Source: Sphingomonadaceae bacterium OTU29LAMAA1 (GTDB lineage: Bacteria > Pseudomonadota > Alphaproteobacteria > Sphingomonadales > Sphingomonadaceae). From it: 64,000 nucleotides of DNA. The stretch is from NCBI GenBank assembly GCA_024072375.1, contig CP099616.1:1-64000 (forward strand), given 5' to 3'. Below are positions 56,273 through 64,000 of this stretch, piece by piece; positions within the stretch are counted from its first letter, which is position 1; every line of letters begins with the position of its first letter. The notes under the pieces are model-generated. The model saw nothing but the letters and a program-made list of their open reading frames with translations, made no database searches and was not told the origin of the DNA. A program made the translations under genes and the position numbers.

Positions 56273-56707
56273 ATGGCGACGCACATGGCATCGATCGAGA
56301 CGCTGCTGGGTGTCGCCGCGGGGCAGCTGGCATCGCGGCTGGCGCTGGCCTATTCGATCGAGGGCGGGTTGCCGGTGGCGGCGCTCGACCGGCTGGCCGA
56401 CAGCGTCGCCCCCGATGATCCGCGCTTCAAGTTCCGGCTGATCCCCAAGGCGACGCTGGAGCGCCGGCGCAAGTCGACCTCGCAGCGGCTGACCAGCGAG
56501 GAAGGCGACCGGCTGGCGCGGCTCGCCAAGGTGTTCAACTTCGCGCTCGATATCTATCGAGCGCCCGAAAAGGCGCGCGAATTCCTCGGCCGCCCGCACC
56601 CGATGCTCGACGGCAAGCCGCCGCTCGACGTGGCGCTGGCGACGGGGCCGGGTGCGGACCTCGTCATCAATCTGTTGGGACGGGCGGCCTACGGCGGGGG
56701 CGCATGA
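56273..56707 (+). CDS. Xre/MbcA/ParS-family antitoxin (DUF2384)
   Basis: 144 aa, preceded by GGAGG 6 bp before the ATG. An N-terminal helical Xre-like part (ETLLGVAAGQLASRLALAYS) and a C-terminal DUF2384 toxin-binding part: RLTSEEGDRLARLAKVFNFA, then AREFLGRPHPMLDGKPPLDV and a final VINLLGRAAYG. This is the antitoxin of the Xre-RES type II pairs. The toxin gene begins inside its stop codon. Confidence 0.9.
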   Translation: MATHMASIETLLGVAAGQLASRLALAYSIEGGLPVAALDRLADSVAPDDPRFKFRLIPKATLERRRKSTSQRLTSEEGDRLARLAKVFNFALDIYRAPEKAREFLGRPHPMLDGKPPLDVALATGPGADLVINLLGRAAYGGGA

Positions 56708-57195
56708 CGGCGCGCGCGACCGGTCGCAAGACCGACCGCGTTCTCACCTGTTTCCGCATCGCCGATCCCGAGGGCGCACACCCGATCTACGACAGCGAGG
56801 GCGCACGCCTCTATCCCGGCCGCTGGAACACGCCGGCGAGCCCGGTGATCTACACGTCCGAACATTATTCGACCGCGATGCTGGAGAAACTGGACCACGC
56901 CAACAGCGTGCTGCCGCCCAACCAGCATTACATCCGCATCACCATTCCCAACGGCACCAGCTACGAGATATTCCGCACGGCCGCGCACCCCGGCTGGGAC
57001 GGCAAGGACGAAGGCATCTGCAAGGCGTTCGGCGCCGCATGGCACGAGGAGGAACGCAGCGCGCTGCTGCTGGTGCCGTCGATCCCGGCGCGGCTGGAGC
57101 GCAACATCCTGATCAACCCGCGCCACCCGGACGCGGCACCGATCACTTGGGATCTGCCCGAACTGGTGTGGTGGGACGAGCGGCTTTACGGCTAA
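56704..57195 (+). CDS. RES-domain toxin
   Basis: 163 aa. The RES family residues are seen in CFRIADPEGAHPIYDSEGAR, GRWNTPASPVIYTSEHYST (Arg and Ser region) and AMLEKLDHAN (Glu). RES toxins degrade NAD+ or modify a central metabolic enzyme by ADP-ribosylation. Translationally coupled to the antitoxin. It probably stabilises the plasmid. Confidence 0.92.
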   Translation: MTARATGRKTDRVLTCFRIADPEGAHPIYDSEGARLYPGRWNTPASPVIYTSEHYSTAMLEKLDHANSVLPPNQHYIRITIPNGTSYEIFRTAAHPGWDGKDEGICKAFGAAWHEEERSALLLVPSIPARLERNILINPRHPDAAPITWDLPELVWWDERLYG

Positions 57196-57261
57196 GGGAT
57201 CGTGCTCACCCGCACCTGCAAATGCTTACGTGAGCTGCTGCCGGTTTGGCTGCTGCCGTAG

Positions 57262-57364
57262 GTGTTTGGTCCCGTTGATTGGTGGTGCGGGTTGACGGTG
57301 AAGCGCTGGGGATCGTCGGCCCAGGCTTTGCAGATGAACTCGTATGGTGTGAGGCCGCGCAGCG
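57262..57364 (-). pseudogene. IS481-family transposase C-terminal remnant
   Basis: The minus strand reads LRGLTPYEFICKAWADDPQR then FTVNPHHQSTGPNT, the usual end of IS481-type transposases. Only about 34 codons remain. The insertion fused to and cut the small gene that follows on the same strand. Confidence 0.75.
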
Positions 57365-57483
57365 TCCCGAGCCGTCTGCTCCGCCGCCTTTGCCTGTTCG
57401 TCCAGATGAGCGAGTTCCGCTTTTAGAGCTTCCCGCCGAGCCTCGATTGTTGCGAGATCGACGACGTTTCTTGATCGGGCCAT
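57363..57483 (-). pseudogene. 5' part of a small coiled-coil gene cut by an IS
   Basis: ATG 57483 opens MARSRNVVDLATIEARREAL, then KAELAHLDEQAKAAEQTARD, a charged coiled coil, before running into the IS481 remnant. Small coiled-coil genes of this style often stand divergent to mobC in mobilizable plasmids; that role is only inferred from position. Confidence 0.45.
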
Positions 57484-57641
57484 TCCTCGAATCCGGTTCC
57501 AATAGAGAGCGACTACCACGGTGCAGGCAGTGCAGGAGATGGCAGGGCGGTATGACTGATCGTGCAAATGCATTGCGCCGGGACCACAAGACCGAAGGCT
57601 ACTTGTGGCAAGCACACAGTCAATCATTTATCACCTCCGCG

Positions 57642-57740
57642 TTTGGAGTGATTTAGCTCCAAAGGGGTCGTTGTTTCATGAGGATAGGCAATTACTAGGG
57701 ATGGCAGGATATGCCTCACGGCACCAATGTTTAACATTGG
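57642..57740. other. Inverted repeats upstream of mobC, candidate oriT
   Basis: Two inverted repeats lie in the 289-bp gene-free stretch before mobC: TTTGGAG/CTCCAAA (57642-57663, 8-bp loop) and the perfect 17-bp palindrome CCAATGTTTAACATTGG (57724-57740). In MOBP/MobA plasmids the transfer origin usually sits directly before the mob operon and contains such repeats. No nic sequence can be assigned by eye. Confidence 0.45.
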
Positions 57741-57772
57741 CTTGTGGGGCGCCGCTGCACGGGGCTTGTGAG

Positions 57773-58354
57773 ATGAATGTAGGCCTGCGGTTGAAGGACG
57801 AGTTGGTCGCCGAGATCGATCGCGTTGCTGCGGCGAATGGGCAGACCCGAAGTCGCTGGATGGCGACCGCCTTGGCCAATGCCGTGCTGGCTCCAGAGAA
57901 CGATGACATTCCGGTGATGCCTGTTCAGGGGAGGGGGAATCCTGACGACAACATCCGGGTGACCGTGCGGCTCGGGAGGAGCGAGATCGAAGGTATCGAC
58001 ACCGTGTCTGCGCCAATGAGGATGACGCGAAACGAGTGGGTCAAACGCACGCTTCGCTGGCAGCTCTGGGACAAGGCGGGCGTGCTGAGGCTGGCTCCGG
58101 CCACCCAGGCTGAGATCATCAAATTGCGCAAGCAGGTGCTTCTGATCGGCCGGAACATCAACCAGGCGGTTCATGCGATGAACGCAGCGAACCAGCCCGA
58201 AAGCTCGCTCGACATCGACCGCATCGCCGATCCCTTCATCGAGAAATGTGAGGAACTGAAGACGCTGCTGTTTACGACCCGGCTCGCGCTCTCGGCCGCG
58301 ATCGGGGCAGAGGTCGGGTACTGGACCGAAACCTACCGAGGTTCAGCAGCGTGA
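57773..58354 (+). CDS. mobC: Relaxosome accessory protein MobC
   Basis: 193 aa from ATG 57773; the open frame from 57605 starts in non-coding DNA. The N-terminus resembles an RHH domain (NVGLRLKDELVAEIDRVAAA then GQTRSRWMATALANAV), with a second such region NIRVTVRLGRSEIEGIDTVS. The C-terminal half has IIKLRKQVLLIGRNINQAVH, the MobC hallmark (GxNINQ). It helps the relaxase open oriT. The relaxase starts at the GTG overlapping its stop. Confidence 0.9.
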   Translation: MNVGLRLKDELVAEIDRVAAANGQTRSRWMATALANAVLAPENDDIPVMPVQGRGNPDDNIRVTVRLGRSEIEGIDTVSAPMRMTRNEWVKRTLRWQLWDKAGVLRLAPATQAEIIKLRKQVLLIGRNINQAVHAMNAANQPESSLDIDRIADPFIEKCEELKTLLFTTRLALSAAIGAEVGYWTETYRGSAA

Positions 58355-59784
58355 GCTTCCGCTTCTCTTCCGGAACGATGGACTCGATGGCGGGCGTCTT
58401 CGCACCGCCCAAGAAATATCGCCTTGGGACTGGAGGTGGCAACGCGAAGGGCCCGAAAATCGGGGGCACGATGCTCGGCCTTGCCGTCGCGTCGATGTTT
58501 CCGAAGGCCGCATCCTCGCCGACCACGTCGCGTCCCAGTGCGCAGGCGAAACATGCTTTCGGGGGCGGATCGCAGGCCCGTATGAGCGGCCGGGCGATCA
58601 TGGCTACGGATCGCACATCGCGTCGCGTCCCCGAGGTCATGGTGCGGATCACGGGGCGCCAGCATGGCGGCGGACACGTCATGGCCAACTTCGCCTACAT
58701 CAGCCGCCTGGGTCACGGTTCCGACGAGGAACTCGGGCTTGAAACCAGCGAGGGCGTCGTGCTGCATGACGGACGCGACATGCAGATTCTCGCTAAGGAT
58801 TGGCATGACTTCGAGATGGACGGGGACGCGAGACGCAAGGGTGCGACGTCCATTTCGATGATCCTCTCGATGCCGACGGGGACCGATCCGGAGCGTTTGA
58901 AAGCGGCGGCCCTGGACTTCGCACGCGAGGAGTTTGCGAACCGGTCGTGGGTTGCCGGTCTTCATGTCGATCGCGATCATCCCCACGTTCACATCACGAT
59001 CGCGCGTCGTGATCTCGACGGGCGCCGCTTCCATCCGGACCGGGATGATCTATTTCGATGGCGGCAGCGCTTCGCCGAGAAGCTCCGCGAGCGAGGCATT
59101 GAGGCCAACGCCACGCCGACCAGAGCGCGCGGGATCGACCCCGCGCATGAGCACATCGCGGTACGCAAGATGCGCGACAAAGGGCAGGTTCCGCGGATTG
59201 ATGCGAGCCGCGCCGAACGTGCCCGGCGCCTTCGCGACCAGGGTATTCCCGACCCGGTCGAGGCCGCTCTTGCAAGTCGGCAGGCAACAGTTCGTGCGAC
59301 CTATATGCGATCCGTCGCGGAGCTATCGGCTTCGCCCTCCCTTGCCGATCAGGTGGTCGCACAGAGCCTCGAACGTTTCGTCGCAGCATTGCCGCCGCCC
59401 GAGCCCAACTCCGCTCGGGCAATGCGTGCTGCTTCACCGTCCCGCACGCGCGGCGCGATTGTCGATGCTCGAACGCGCCCCGCTGTTGCGGATCCCGGGC
59501 CCGATCCGATCGCCGCAGCATTGGAACGTTCTCGCGTCATGCGGGGCAAGCTCGAGGCCAAACGATTTCTCCAGGAGAGTCCCGACCGGACCGAAGACAC
59601 ACCGCATGAACGCCGCCCTTCGAGGGTATCCGAGCGCCTTCGCTCGCTTATGGACAAGGCCGAACGGCAGGCCACAGTACCTTCGTTAAGCAAGCCGGAG
59701 GAGGTCCTTCGCGAGATAATGGATCGCGATCGCTCAACTCGCGACCACGCGCGTTCGCCGGACAGGAGTGGGCCAGAACGATGA
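58351..59784 (+). CDS. mobA: Relaxase (MobA/VirD2-like mobilization nuclease)
   Basis: 477 aa from GTG 58351, coupled to mobC. The candidate nicking tyrosine lies in HVMANFAYISRLG (near residue 115); the three-His metal motif is HVDRDHPHVHITI (about 205-217), preceded by SMILSMPTGTDPERLKAAAL. The C-terminal third is charged and disordered. It nicks oriT and pilots the strand. No coupling protein or type IV secretion genes are in the window, so transfer needs a helper. An ATGA overlap leads into the next short gene. Confidence 0.93.
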   Translation: MSFRFSSGTMDSMAGVFAPPKKYRLGTGGGNAKGPKIGGTMLGLAVASMFPKAASSPTTSRPSAQAKHAFGGGSQARMSGRAIMATDRTSRRVPEVMVRITGRQHGGGHVMANFAYISRLGHGSDEELGLETSEGVVLHDGRDMQILAKDWHDFEMDGDARRKGATSISMILSMPTGTDPERLKAAALDFAREEFANRSWVAGLHVDRDHPHVHITIARRDLDGRRFHPDRDDLFRWRQRFAEKLRERGIEANATPTRARGIDPAHEHIAVRKMRDKGQVPRIDASRAERARRLRDQGIPDPVEAALASRQATVRATYMRSVAELSASPSLADQVVAQSLERFVAALPPPEPNSARAMRAASPSRTRGAIVDARTRPAVADPGPDPIAAALERSRVMRGKLEAKRFLQESPDRTEDTPHERRPSRVSERLRSLMDKAERQATVPSLSKPEEVLREIMDRDRSTRDHARSPDRSGPER

Positions 59785-60053
59785 GCACGGACCAGGTAAG
59801 TGCTGCCCTCGCCGGCGTTCTGGACGCGTTGACGCTCGTGCAGGAGCAGCTCGATGCGCTGGCCGCGAGCAGCCAGCGCATCGAGGCGACGCACAAAGAG
59901 ATCGTCAACAGGCTCGACACGATCGATGCGGGCCACGCTGCGGTGACGGATTTGACGCCGATCCTCGAGATGATTCTATTATGCGTCTTAGCTATGGCGG
60001 GAGGCGTGCATGGTTGGTCGTCAGGCGGACGTGCTGATATTGAGTGCGGCTGA
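59781..60053 (+). CDS. Third mob-operon gene, truncated by an IS630 derivative
   Basis: 90 codons: STDQVSAALAGVLDALTLVQ then EQLDALAASSQRIEATHKEI, a coiled coil, through DLTPILEMIL, after which the sequence changes at about 59975 into the IS element. Coupled to mobA by ATGA. The last 20 or so residues come from the IS, so the native C-terminus (probably a membrane helix) is lost. Similar small coiled-coil proteins follow mobA in related plasmids. Confidence 0.55.
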   Translation: MSTDQVSAALAGVLDALTLVQEQLDALAASSQRIEATHKEIVNRLDTIDAGHAAVTDLTPILEMILLCVLAMAGGVHGWSSGGRADIECG

Positions 60054-60300
60054 TCGCGCGTTCCTGGAATCGCAGGTGCGGCGTCACAAGGCGCCGCGCT
60101 CGTTATCGGACCGCTGCCGGATGGTATTGCTGTGCGCGGATGGGCTGCAGAGCAAGGAGGTTGCCGAGCGCCTCGGGGTTCACGAGCATACGGTGGGCAA
60201 GTGGCGGCGTCGCTTTGCCCAAGCCGCCGACGACATCCTCGCATCAGTCAAACGCTTCTGCCAAAAAACAATGAGCCGAACTTCAGATTCAGGTGACTAG
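60010..60300 (+). pseudogene. Internally deleted IS630-family transposase
   Basis: The first 72 codons are a normal IS630 N-terminus with HTH: LSDRCRMVLLCADGLQSKEV, then AERLGVHEHTVGKWRRRFAQ. They join directly to AADDILASVKRFCQKTMSRT, which belongs at the C-terminus. The whole DDE domain is missing yet the frame is intact. It is therefore a non-autonomous, MITE-like derivative, sitting in the third mob gene. Confidence 0.78.
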
Positions 60301-60339
60301 CGCGGCGGCCGTGCTTTTGGTGCTCCACAGCCTCCAACA

Positions 60340-60522
60340 GTTTTCCGTGTCAAAGCACGAATTATCGGAAGCCGCTTGGCGACCGATGCAAATCCGAGCC
60401 CGTTTTCCGCGTCAAAGCAGGTACAATGTGAGGAGCAGCGACCCAAAAGCACCAGGACTCGCCATGTTCGGGCAACAGCGCCAGGGTCCGTGTTAATTCT
60501 CGTGCTTTCACACGGATAACCC
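60340..60522. repeat. Iterons upstream of repA (three)
   Basis: Copies of a roughly 22-bp iteron, consensus GGTTTTCCGTGTGAAAGCAC followed by GA, lie at 60340-60360 and 60402-60421 in direct and at 60500-60522 in inverted orientation. Direct copies are typical RepA binding sites; the inverted one, 72 bp before the repA start, may act as the repA operator. The 60301-60593 gap holds no gene. Confidence 0.75.
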
Positions 60523-60593
60523 CATCGCGAACGCGCAATGGCTGGACAACCCCGCATCGTTCTTCACAATCTGGTGCTCCGCTCGGATGCAAG

Positions 60594-61487
60594 ATGGGCA
60601 TGTCCAGAATCTCGATCAAACAAGACGACCTCTTTCCGTTGGACAGCCCCTTGTACGGGGATGTCCAGGGCGAGCGCACGGTTGCCGAATTTCCCTTCTT
60701 CTCGCTGTCGAAGAAGGCGCAGATGACGCCGATGGTCTTCGAGAGCGGCGATGCCCGTATCGAGATCAATCCCAGCAAGACCGGCGTGGCGACGATCTAC
60801 GACAAGGAGATCCTGCTCTATATCGCCAGCCTGATGGCGGATCGCATGGAGGCGGGCGATGTCGTCGATCGCGTCTGGAGCTTTACCGCCAACGATCTGT
60901 TCCGCGTCACCGGCACCAATGCGTCGGCGCGCTCCTATAGTTCTTTGAAGGCGTCGCTGAACCGGCTGCAGGGCACGCAGATCATCACCAACATCGAAAC
61001 GGGTGGCGAGGGATCGGACAGCGCCTTTTCGTGGCTGCTGAAGGCCGACATCAAATATGTGAAGCTTCCCAACGGCGAACGCCGGGTCAAGCGGATCGAG
61101 GTGATGGTGTGCGACTGGCTGCACCGTGCCATCCTGACCGATCGTCGCATCGCCGCCTATCATCTCGACTTCTTCAAGCTCGCACCGATCGAACGCCGGC
61201 TGTACGAGCTCGCCAAGTTCAACTGTGGTGACAGCGGCGGTTTCGAGGTCGATCTCAACGTGTTGGCCGAACGCGTCGGCTGCGCTTCGGACAAGCGCGG
61301 ACTCGAATATTTCAAGAAGCAGCTGAGGGATGTCGCCGAGCAGGATTCGCTGCCCGAATATGTCGTCACGCTGGCTGAAGAGAAGATCCCCTCACCGCGC
61401 GGGGGGCGTCCGCGGATCAAGACCGTCGTCTCGCTCAGGGCGCGGCAGGATGCACCGGAACAGACGATACTCCCCAGTCCTCAGTGA
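60594..61487 (+). CDS. repA: Plasmid replication initiator RepA (RPA family)
   Basis: 297 aa, standard length. It shows QDDLFPLDSPLYGDVQGERT, EFPFFSLSKK, YDKEILLYIASLMADRM, RVTGTNASARSYSSLKASL and RRLYELAKFNCGDSGGFEVD, a winged-helix pair pattern of the replication initiator protein A family common on alphaproteobacterial plasmids. Iterons stand on both sides. An alternative start is ATG 60600 (MSRISIKQ). Confidence 0.95.
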   Translation: MGMSRISIKQDDLFPLDSPLYGDVQGERTVAEFPFFSLSKKAQMTPMVFESGDARIEINPSKTGVATIYDKEILLYIASLMADRMEAGDVVDRVWSFTANDLFRVTGTNASARSYSSLKASLNRLQGTQIITNIETGGEGSDSAFSWLLKADIKYVKLPNGERRVKRIEVMVCDWLHRAILTDRRIAAYHLDFFKLAPIERRLYELAKFNCGDSGGFEVDLNVLAERVGCASDKRGLEYFKKQLRDVAEQDSLPEYVVTLAEEKIPSPRGGRPRIKTVVSLRARQDAPEQTILPSPQ

Positions 61488-61492
61488 CCTAG

Positions 61493-61680
61493 GGTTTTCC
61501 GTGTGAAAGCACGAGAAACATCCTTTTGCGTGTTGTACCACTACCAACCGGGTGACAGGCGTCCGTCTATAGGTCGGCATCAGGCAGATCGCACCGCGAT
61601 CTCGACCGACGAGCGAGCACGCCGGAGGTTTTCCGTGTGATCACACGAATCTGTGTCGGGTTTTCCCGGTGAACACACGA
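61493..61680. repeat. Iterons downstream of repA (three), probable origin
   Basis: Direct copies at 61493-61515, 61627-61648 and 61659-61680; the latter two diverge in the second half (GATCACACGA, GAACACACGA). With the upstream set this makes six iterons around repA. The gene-free stretch 61488-62108 is the best candidate for oriV. I see no convincing DnaA box or AT-rich melting region. Confidence 0.7.
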
Positions 61681-61929
61681 TTCACATCGCTTGAGGGAAT
61701 TCTAACGGTCGGCAATCGTGGCCTGCCCGAATCGGGAACCGGTGCGCCCTCGCCCGCAGCTGCGGACGGAAGCGATCGATGGTGGTTCGGGCTCGCCCTA
61801 TGGCGCGGAAAGAATTCGGATCGATGTCGCTCCCCCGACCGGGTCGACGCCGGCACGGCCATTCATTTCCGCCCGCGGTCGCAGGCCGGGGGTGATGGAG
61901 GTGCAAACGGGGACGGTCATGATCGGATA

Positions 61930-61954
61930 AAGAAAACCCGGCTCGAAAGCCGGG
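61930..61954 (-). terminator. Rho-independent terminator acting on the minus strand
   Basis: Perfect 7-bp stem CCCGGCT/AGCCGGG (61937-61943 with 61948-61954), loop CGAA. Read on the minus strand it is followed by TTTTCTTT, the usual U tract; there is no U tract on the plus strand. No minus-strand protein gene lies upstream of it, so it may end a short antisense RNA from the 62.0-62.1 kb leader. Confidence 0.6.
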
Positions 61955-62108
61955 CATTCAGTTAGCTGTACTCTGGCACACGCCTGCAAGCGTGCGCGAT
62001 CGCCCACAACGGTCCGTCAGATAGTCGTTTTCGGCAGCTTCCGCAAGAATGCGCGTTTCGCGCCACGGATAGTCTTTGCCCGTTCGGTGACCCTAAAATC
62101 GGGGACGA

Positions 62109-62921
62109 ATGATGGCGGCGATAACGGTTGGGGCGGCCTCGCTCCAGGCGCTGGGAGCTTTGCGCCCAGGACGAAAGGCACGATCCGGAGCGACGCATCG
62201 CACCGGCGCGCCCGTGCTGCGCGACAGTGTCGAGGCGGGAACGTTCGAGGAGGTCTTCTTCGCGACCCCGGCCAAGGGGGAAACCGACATCATCCTGCGT
62301 GCCGCTCGTCGCGCGCTCGACGCCGGCAGACGGTTGCGGCGCGACGCGCGGGTCGAGAAACGATCCCTGACAGGTTTGGAAAAGCAGCTGGCCGCCCTGA
62401 CGAGCGGCGCGGTCCGCGTTCTGGAGGAGATCCTGACGCTCGCCCGGCTGAATGCCGGGCGCGTCTACCCGACCTACGACTATCTCGCCGAGGCGACGAG
62501 CCTGGGGCGTGCAACCATCGCGCGCGCGCTGCATGTCCTGGATGCGATCGGCTTTATCGTCCGGCAACGCCGGTTTAAGCGTGTCGAGGCGCAGGGCCCC
62601 GGGCCGCGCTACGAGCAGACGTCGAACGTCTATCGTGCGTACCTCCCCGCCGGCCTTCTACGCTATCTGCCGCGCTGGATGCGCCCGGCGCCGGTACCCG
62701 ACGACATGATGCAGCGCGAGGCAGACCGGGTCGAGGACACCCGGACGATGCTGGCAGGCCTTGGATGCCGCGACCTTGCCCGTGCTGTGATCGCGAATGG
62801 CCCACTCGCCAAGATCCTTGCTAAGCTCGGGGCTGCCATAGATGATCGTGAGCGCGAGTATCATGATGATCCGCAACCGCTCATGGATTCACATAATCCG
62901 AACTCAAAAGAGTTGGCTTAA
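62109..62921 (+). CDS. Plasmid HTH protein, replication accessory
   Basis: 270 aa. Residues 95-150 form a winged-helix/HTH: SGAVRVLEEILTLARLNAGR, then YPTYDYLAEATSLGRATIAR and ALHVLDAIGFIVRQRRF, followed by the conserved TSNVYRAYLPAGLLRYLP. Such proteins are encoded beside repA/parA on many sphingomonad plasmids and are thought to help replication or control copy number. A degraded second copy of its 3' end lies before parA (760-967). A hairpin element follows both copies. GTG/ATG alternatives close to 62109 exist. Confidence 0.8.
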   Translation: MMAAITVGAASLQALGALRPGRKARSGATHRTGAPVLRDSVEAGTFEEVFFATPAKGETDIILRAARRALDAGRRLRRDARVEKRSLTGLEKQLAALTSGAVRVLEEILTLARLNAGRVYPTYDYLAEATSLGRATIARALHVLDAIGFIVRQRRFKRVEAQGPGPRYEQTSNVYRAYLPAGLLRYLPRWMRPAPVPDDMMQREADRVEDTRTMLAGLGCRDLARAVIANGPLAKILAKLGAAIDDREREYHDDPQPLMDSHNPNSKELA

Positions 62922-63045
62922 CCAGCCAACGCACTCCCGCCTGACGGCGAAAAAAGAACAAACGTACCGAAACACACAGCCGATAAAGCCAAAACAAAAG
63001 TCAGGAGTGCCGGCTACGCCGTCACATGCTTCCGAAAGAAGCAGG
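62912..63045 (+). other. Conserved hairpin element, copy B (after the HTH gene)
   Basis: Hairpins GTTGGC/GCCAAC (62912-62917 with 62925-62930), CGGC/GCCG (63011-63014 with 63018-63021) and TGCTTC/GAAGCA (63027-63032 with 63038-63043), in the same order as copy A near 1 kb. The block GTGCCGGCT...GCCGTCACATGCT is nearly identical in both. An insertion of one base in the third loop between copies speaks against a coding role. The 62922-63195 gap has no gene. Confidence 0.6.
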
Positions 63046-63195
63046 CGGTTTTCGTTGGGTGAAAATACGCCTTTTGCCGTCGTGGATCGGTCGGAATTAG
63101 GGTGAGGTCAGCGCCGATTTCTGTCCCTGCCGGGCTCGCAACGCTGGAATATAGCAATAGAGGACCGTGTTGATCTCTATGCCGCCCTAACGTGG

Positions 63196-64000
63196 CTATC
63201 GCGGCGTCAGTGCTACCAAGGCGCCGCCATCGCCGTCGCGTAGCGCCCAGAGCGAACCGTTCGGGCCCTCCTCCACCTCGCGGATGCGATTGCCGAGGCC
63301 GATGCGTGCGACCTCGCTGGCGCCGTTGCCGGTCACGCGGACGCGGACGATGCCCTGCTGCGTCAGGCCGGCGAGCAGGAAGTCGCCGGTCCAGCCCGCA
63401 AAGGCGGTGCCGCGATACTGGATCATGCCGCCCGGCGCGATCACCGGCGTCCAGCTGACCAGCGGTGCGGTGAAGGCGGTGTTGGTGGCGTGGCGCGGGA
63501 TGCGCGATCCGTCGTAATTGTCGCCCTCCGACACGCGCGGCCAGCCATAGTTGCGGCCCGCCTCGATCAGGTTGAATTCGTCGCCCCCCGCCGGTCCCAT
63601 CTCCGAGGCGAACAGCCGGCCATCGCTGGCGAAGACGAGGCCATAGGGATTGCGGTGGCCGAGCGACCAGATCTCCGGTCTGGCATTGGCGGTGATGGCG
63701 AAGGGATTACCCGCCGCGGCGCTGCCGTCGAGATTGATGCGGACGATCTTGCCCAGCGTTCCCGACAGGTCCTGCGCGGGCGTCCCCTGCTGCCGCTCGC
63801 CGCTGCTGACGAACAGCGTCCGTCCGTCGGGCGCGAAGGCGAGCCGTGCGCCGAGCTGACCGCCGGTCGTCGCCGGCGTCGCGCGCCAGATGACCGTTAC
63901 GTCGTCGAGCCGCGGCGTCGCGCTCGTATTCAGCGTCGCGCGGGCGACCGCGAGCTGCTGTCCGCCGGTCGCCGGCTCGGCATAGCTGATCCAGATGCGC
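63196..64000 (-). CDS. PQQ-dependent sugar dehydrogenase, partial (5' end beyond the window)
   Basis: 268 codons to the right edge, open there. It reads IWISYAEPATGGQQLAVARA, GARLAFAPDGRTLFVSSGER, LSGTLGKIVRINLDGS, EIWSLGHRNPYGLVFASDGR, EMGPAGGDEFNLIEAGRNYG and VAPGGMIQYRG-like sequence, the beta-propeller blades of the GSDH/YliI family of soluble aldose dehydrogenases. SLGHRNPYG and GWPRVSEGDNYDG are the family's PQQ/calcium-site surroundings. The missing N-terminus should carry a signal peptide. Unrelated to the EPS genes by position. Confidence 0.92.
   Translation of the reverse strand, partial: RIWISYAEPATGGQQLAVARATLNTSATPRLDDVTVIWRATPATTGGQLGARLAFAPDGRTLFVSSGERQQGTPAQDLSGTLGKIVRINLDGSAAAGNPFAITANARPEIWSLGHRNPYGLVFASDGRLFASEMGPAGGDEFNLIEAGRNYGWPRVSEGDNYDGSRIPRHATNTAFTAPLVSWTPVIAPGGMIQYRGTAFAGWTGDFLLAGLTQQGIVRVRVTGNGASEVARIGLGNRIREVEEGPNGSLWALRDGDGGALVALTPR

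Noticed and set aside
61962..62567. 201-codon minus-strand frame over the HTH gene
   Set aside because: Antisense to the HTH gene, which has a paralogous scar confirming its frame; the minus-strand terminator downstream is better explained by a short RNA.

Overview
The window looks like a plasmid of a sphingomonad-type alphaproteobacterium. The DNA is GC-rich. It carries a ParA plus ribbon-helix-helix (RHH) partition pair at the left end. At the right end are a MobC/MobA mobilization operon and an iteron-flanked RPA-type repA with an accessory helix-turn-helix (HTH) gene. The taxonomic call rests on the character of the Rep, HTH and partition proteins and the exopolysaccharide (EPS) genes; no rRNA or tRNA is present to confirm it.

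Layout. 0-2.2 kb: a two-gene minus-strand operon, the degraded 3' end of a second copy of the HTH gene, then parA-parB. 2.2-26.9 kb: EPS cluster 1 (gmd-rmd, two MtfB/CapM-type and one WbaZ-like glycosyltransferases, Wzx, rmlACBD, a beta-helix protein, a Wzy_C protein, Wza, Wzc, an uncharacterised post-Wzc protein, a WbaP/WcaJ-type initiating transferase, an RgpF-like protein, a GT2 enzyme and a polymerase). 26.9-27.3 kb: junction holding a 267-bp inverted copy of the rmlB 3' end. 27.3-43.5 kb: EPS cluster 2 (WecB, Wzx, WbpM-type dehydratase, glycosyltransferases, Wzy, reductase/epimerase, PglC-size initiating transferase, Wzy_C protein, Wza, Wzc, the same post-Wzc protein), with transposase remnants inside it and at its right edge. 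44-45 kb: tyrosine recombinase. 45.1-53.3 kb: membrane glycan/lipid genes (PAP2, acyltransferase 3, HAD-UbiA fusion, GT-C-like and GT22 proteins). 53.4-57.2 kb: small lipoproteins, small acidic proteins, a TIGR02594-like protein and an Xre/RES toxin-antitoxin pair. 57.2-61.5 kb: IS remnants, mobC-mobA, repA. 61.5-63.1 kb: iterons, HTH gene and a conserved hairpin element. 63.2 kb to the end: a partial PQQ-dependent sugar dehydrogenase.

How the genes work together. Cluster 1 should make a rhamnose-rich polymer from GDP-D-rhamnose and dTDP-L-rhamnose. Cluster 2 should make an amino-sugar polymer from ManNAc and a 6-deoxy-HexNAc. Each has its own initiating transferase, flippase, polymerase, Wza and Wzc. 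The two share a parallel four-gene block, Wzy_C protein - wza - wzc - uncharacterised protein, which suggests the fourth protein belongs to the export machine.

The most unusual signal is a family of short arrays of an 8-bp box (consensus ACATGTMG, strict 8-bp period). They sit over the parA start, inside the parA 3' end, and just upstream of rmlD, wecB, the PAP2 gene and the GT22 gene. An 8-bp period is what MetJ/Arc-type RHH proteins recognise, so the plasmid's RHH protein is the natural candidate ligand. The arrays may be dispersed centromere sites, operators that tie EPS genes to the partition protein, or both. Two of them also coincide with rearrangement breakpoints.
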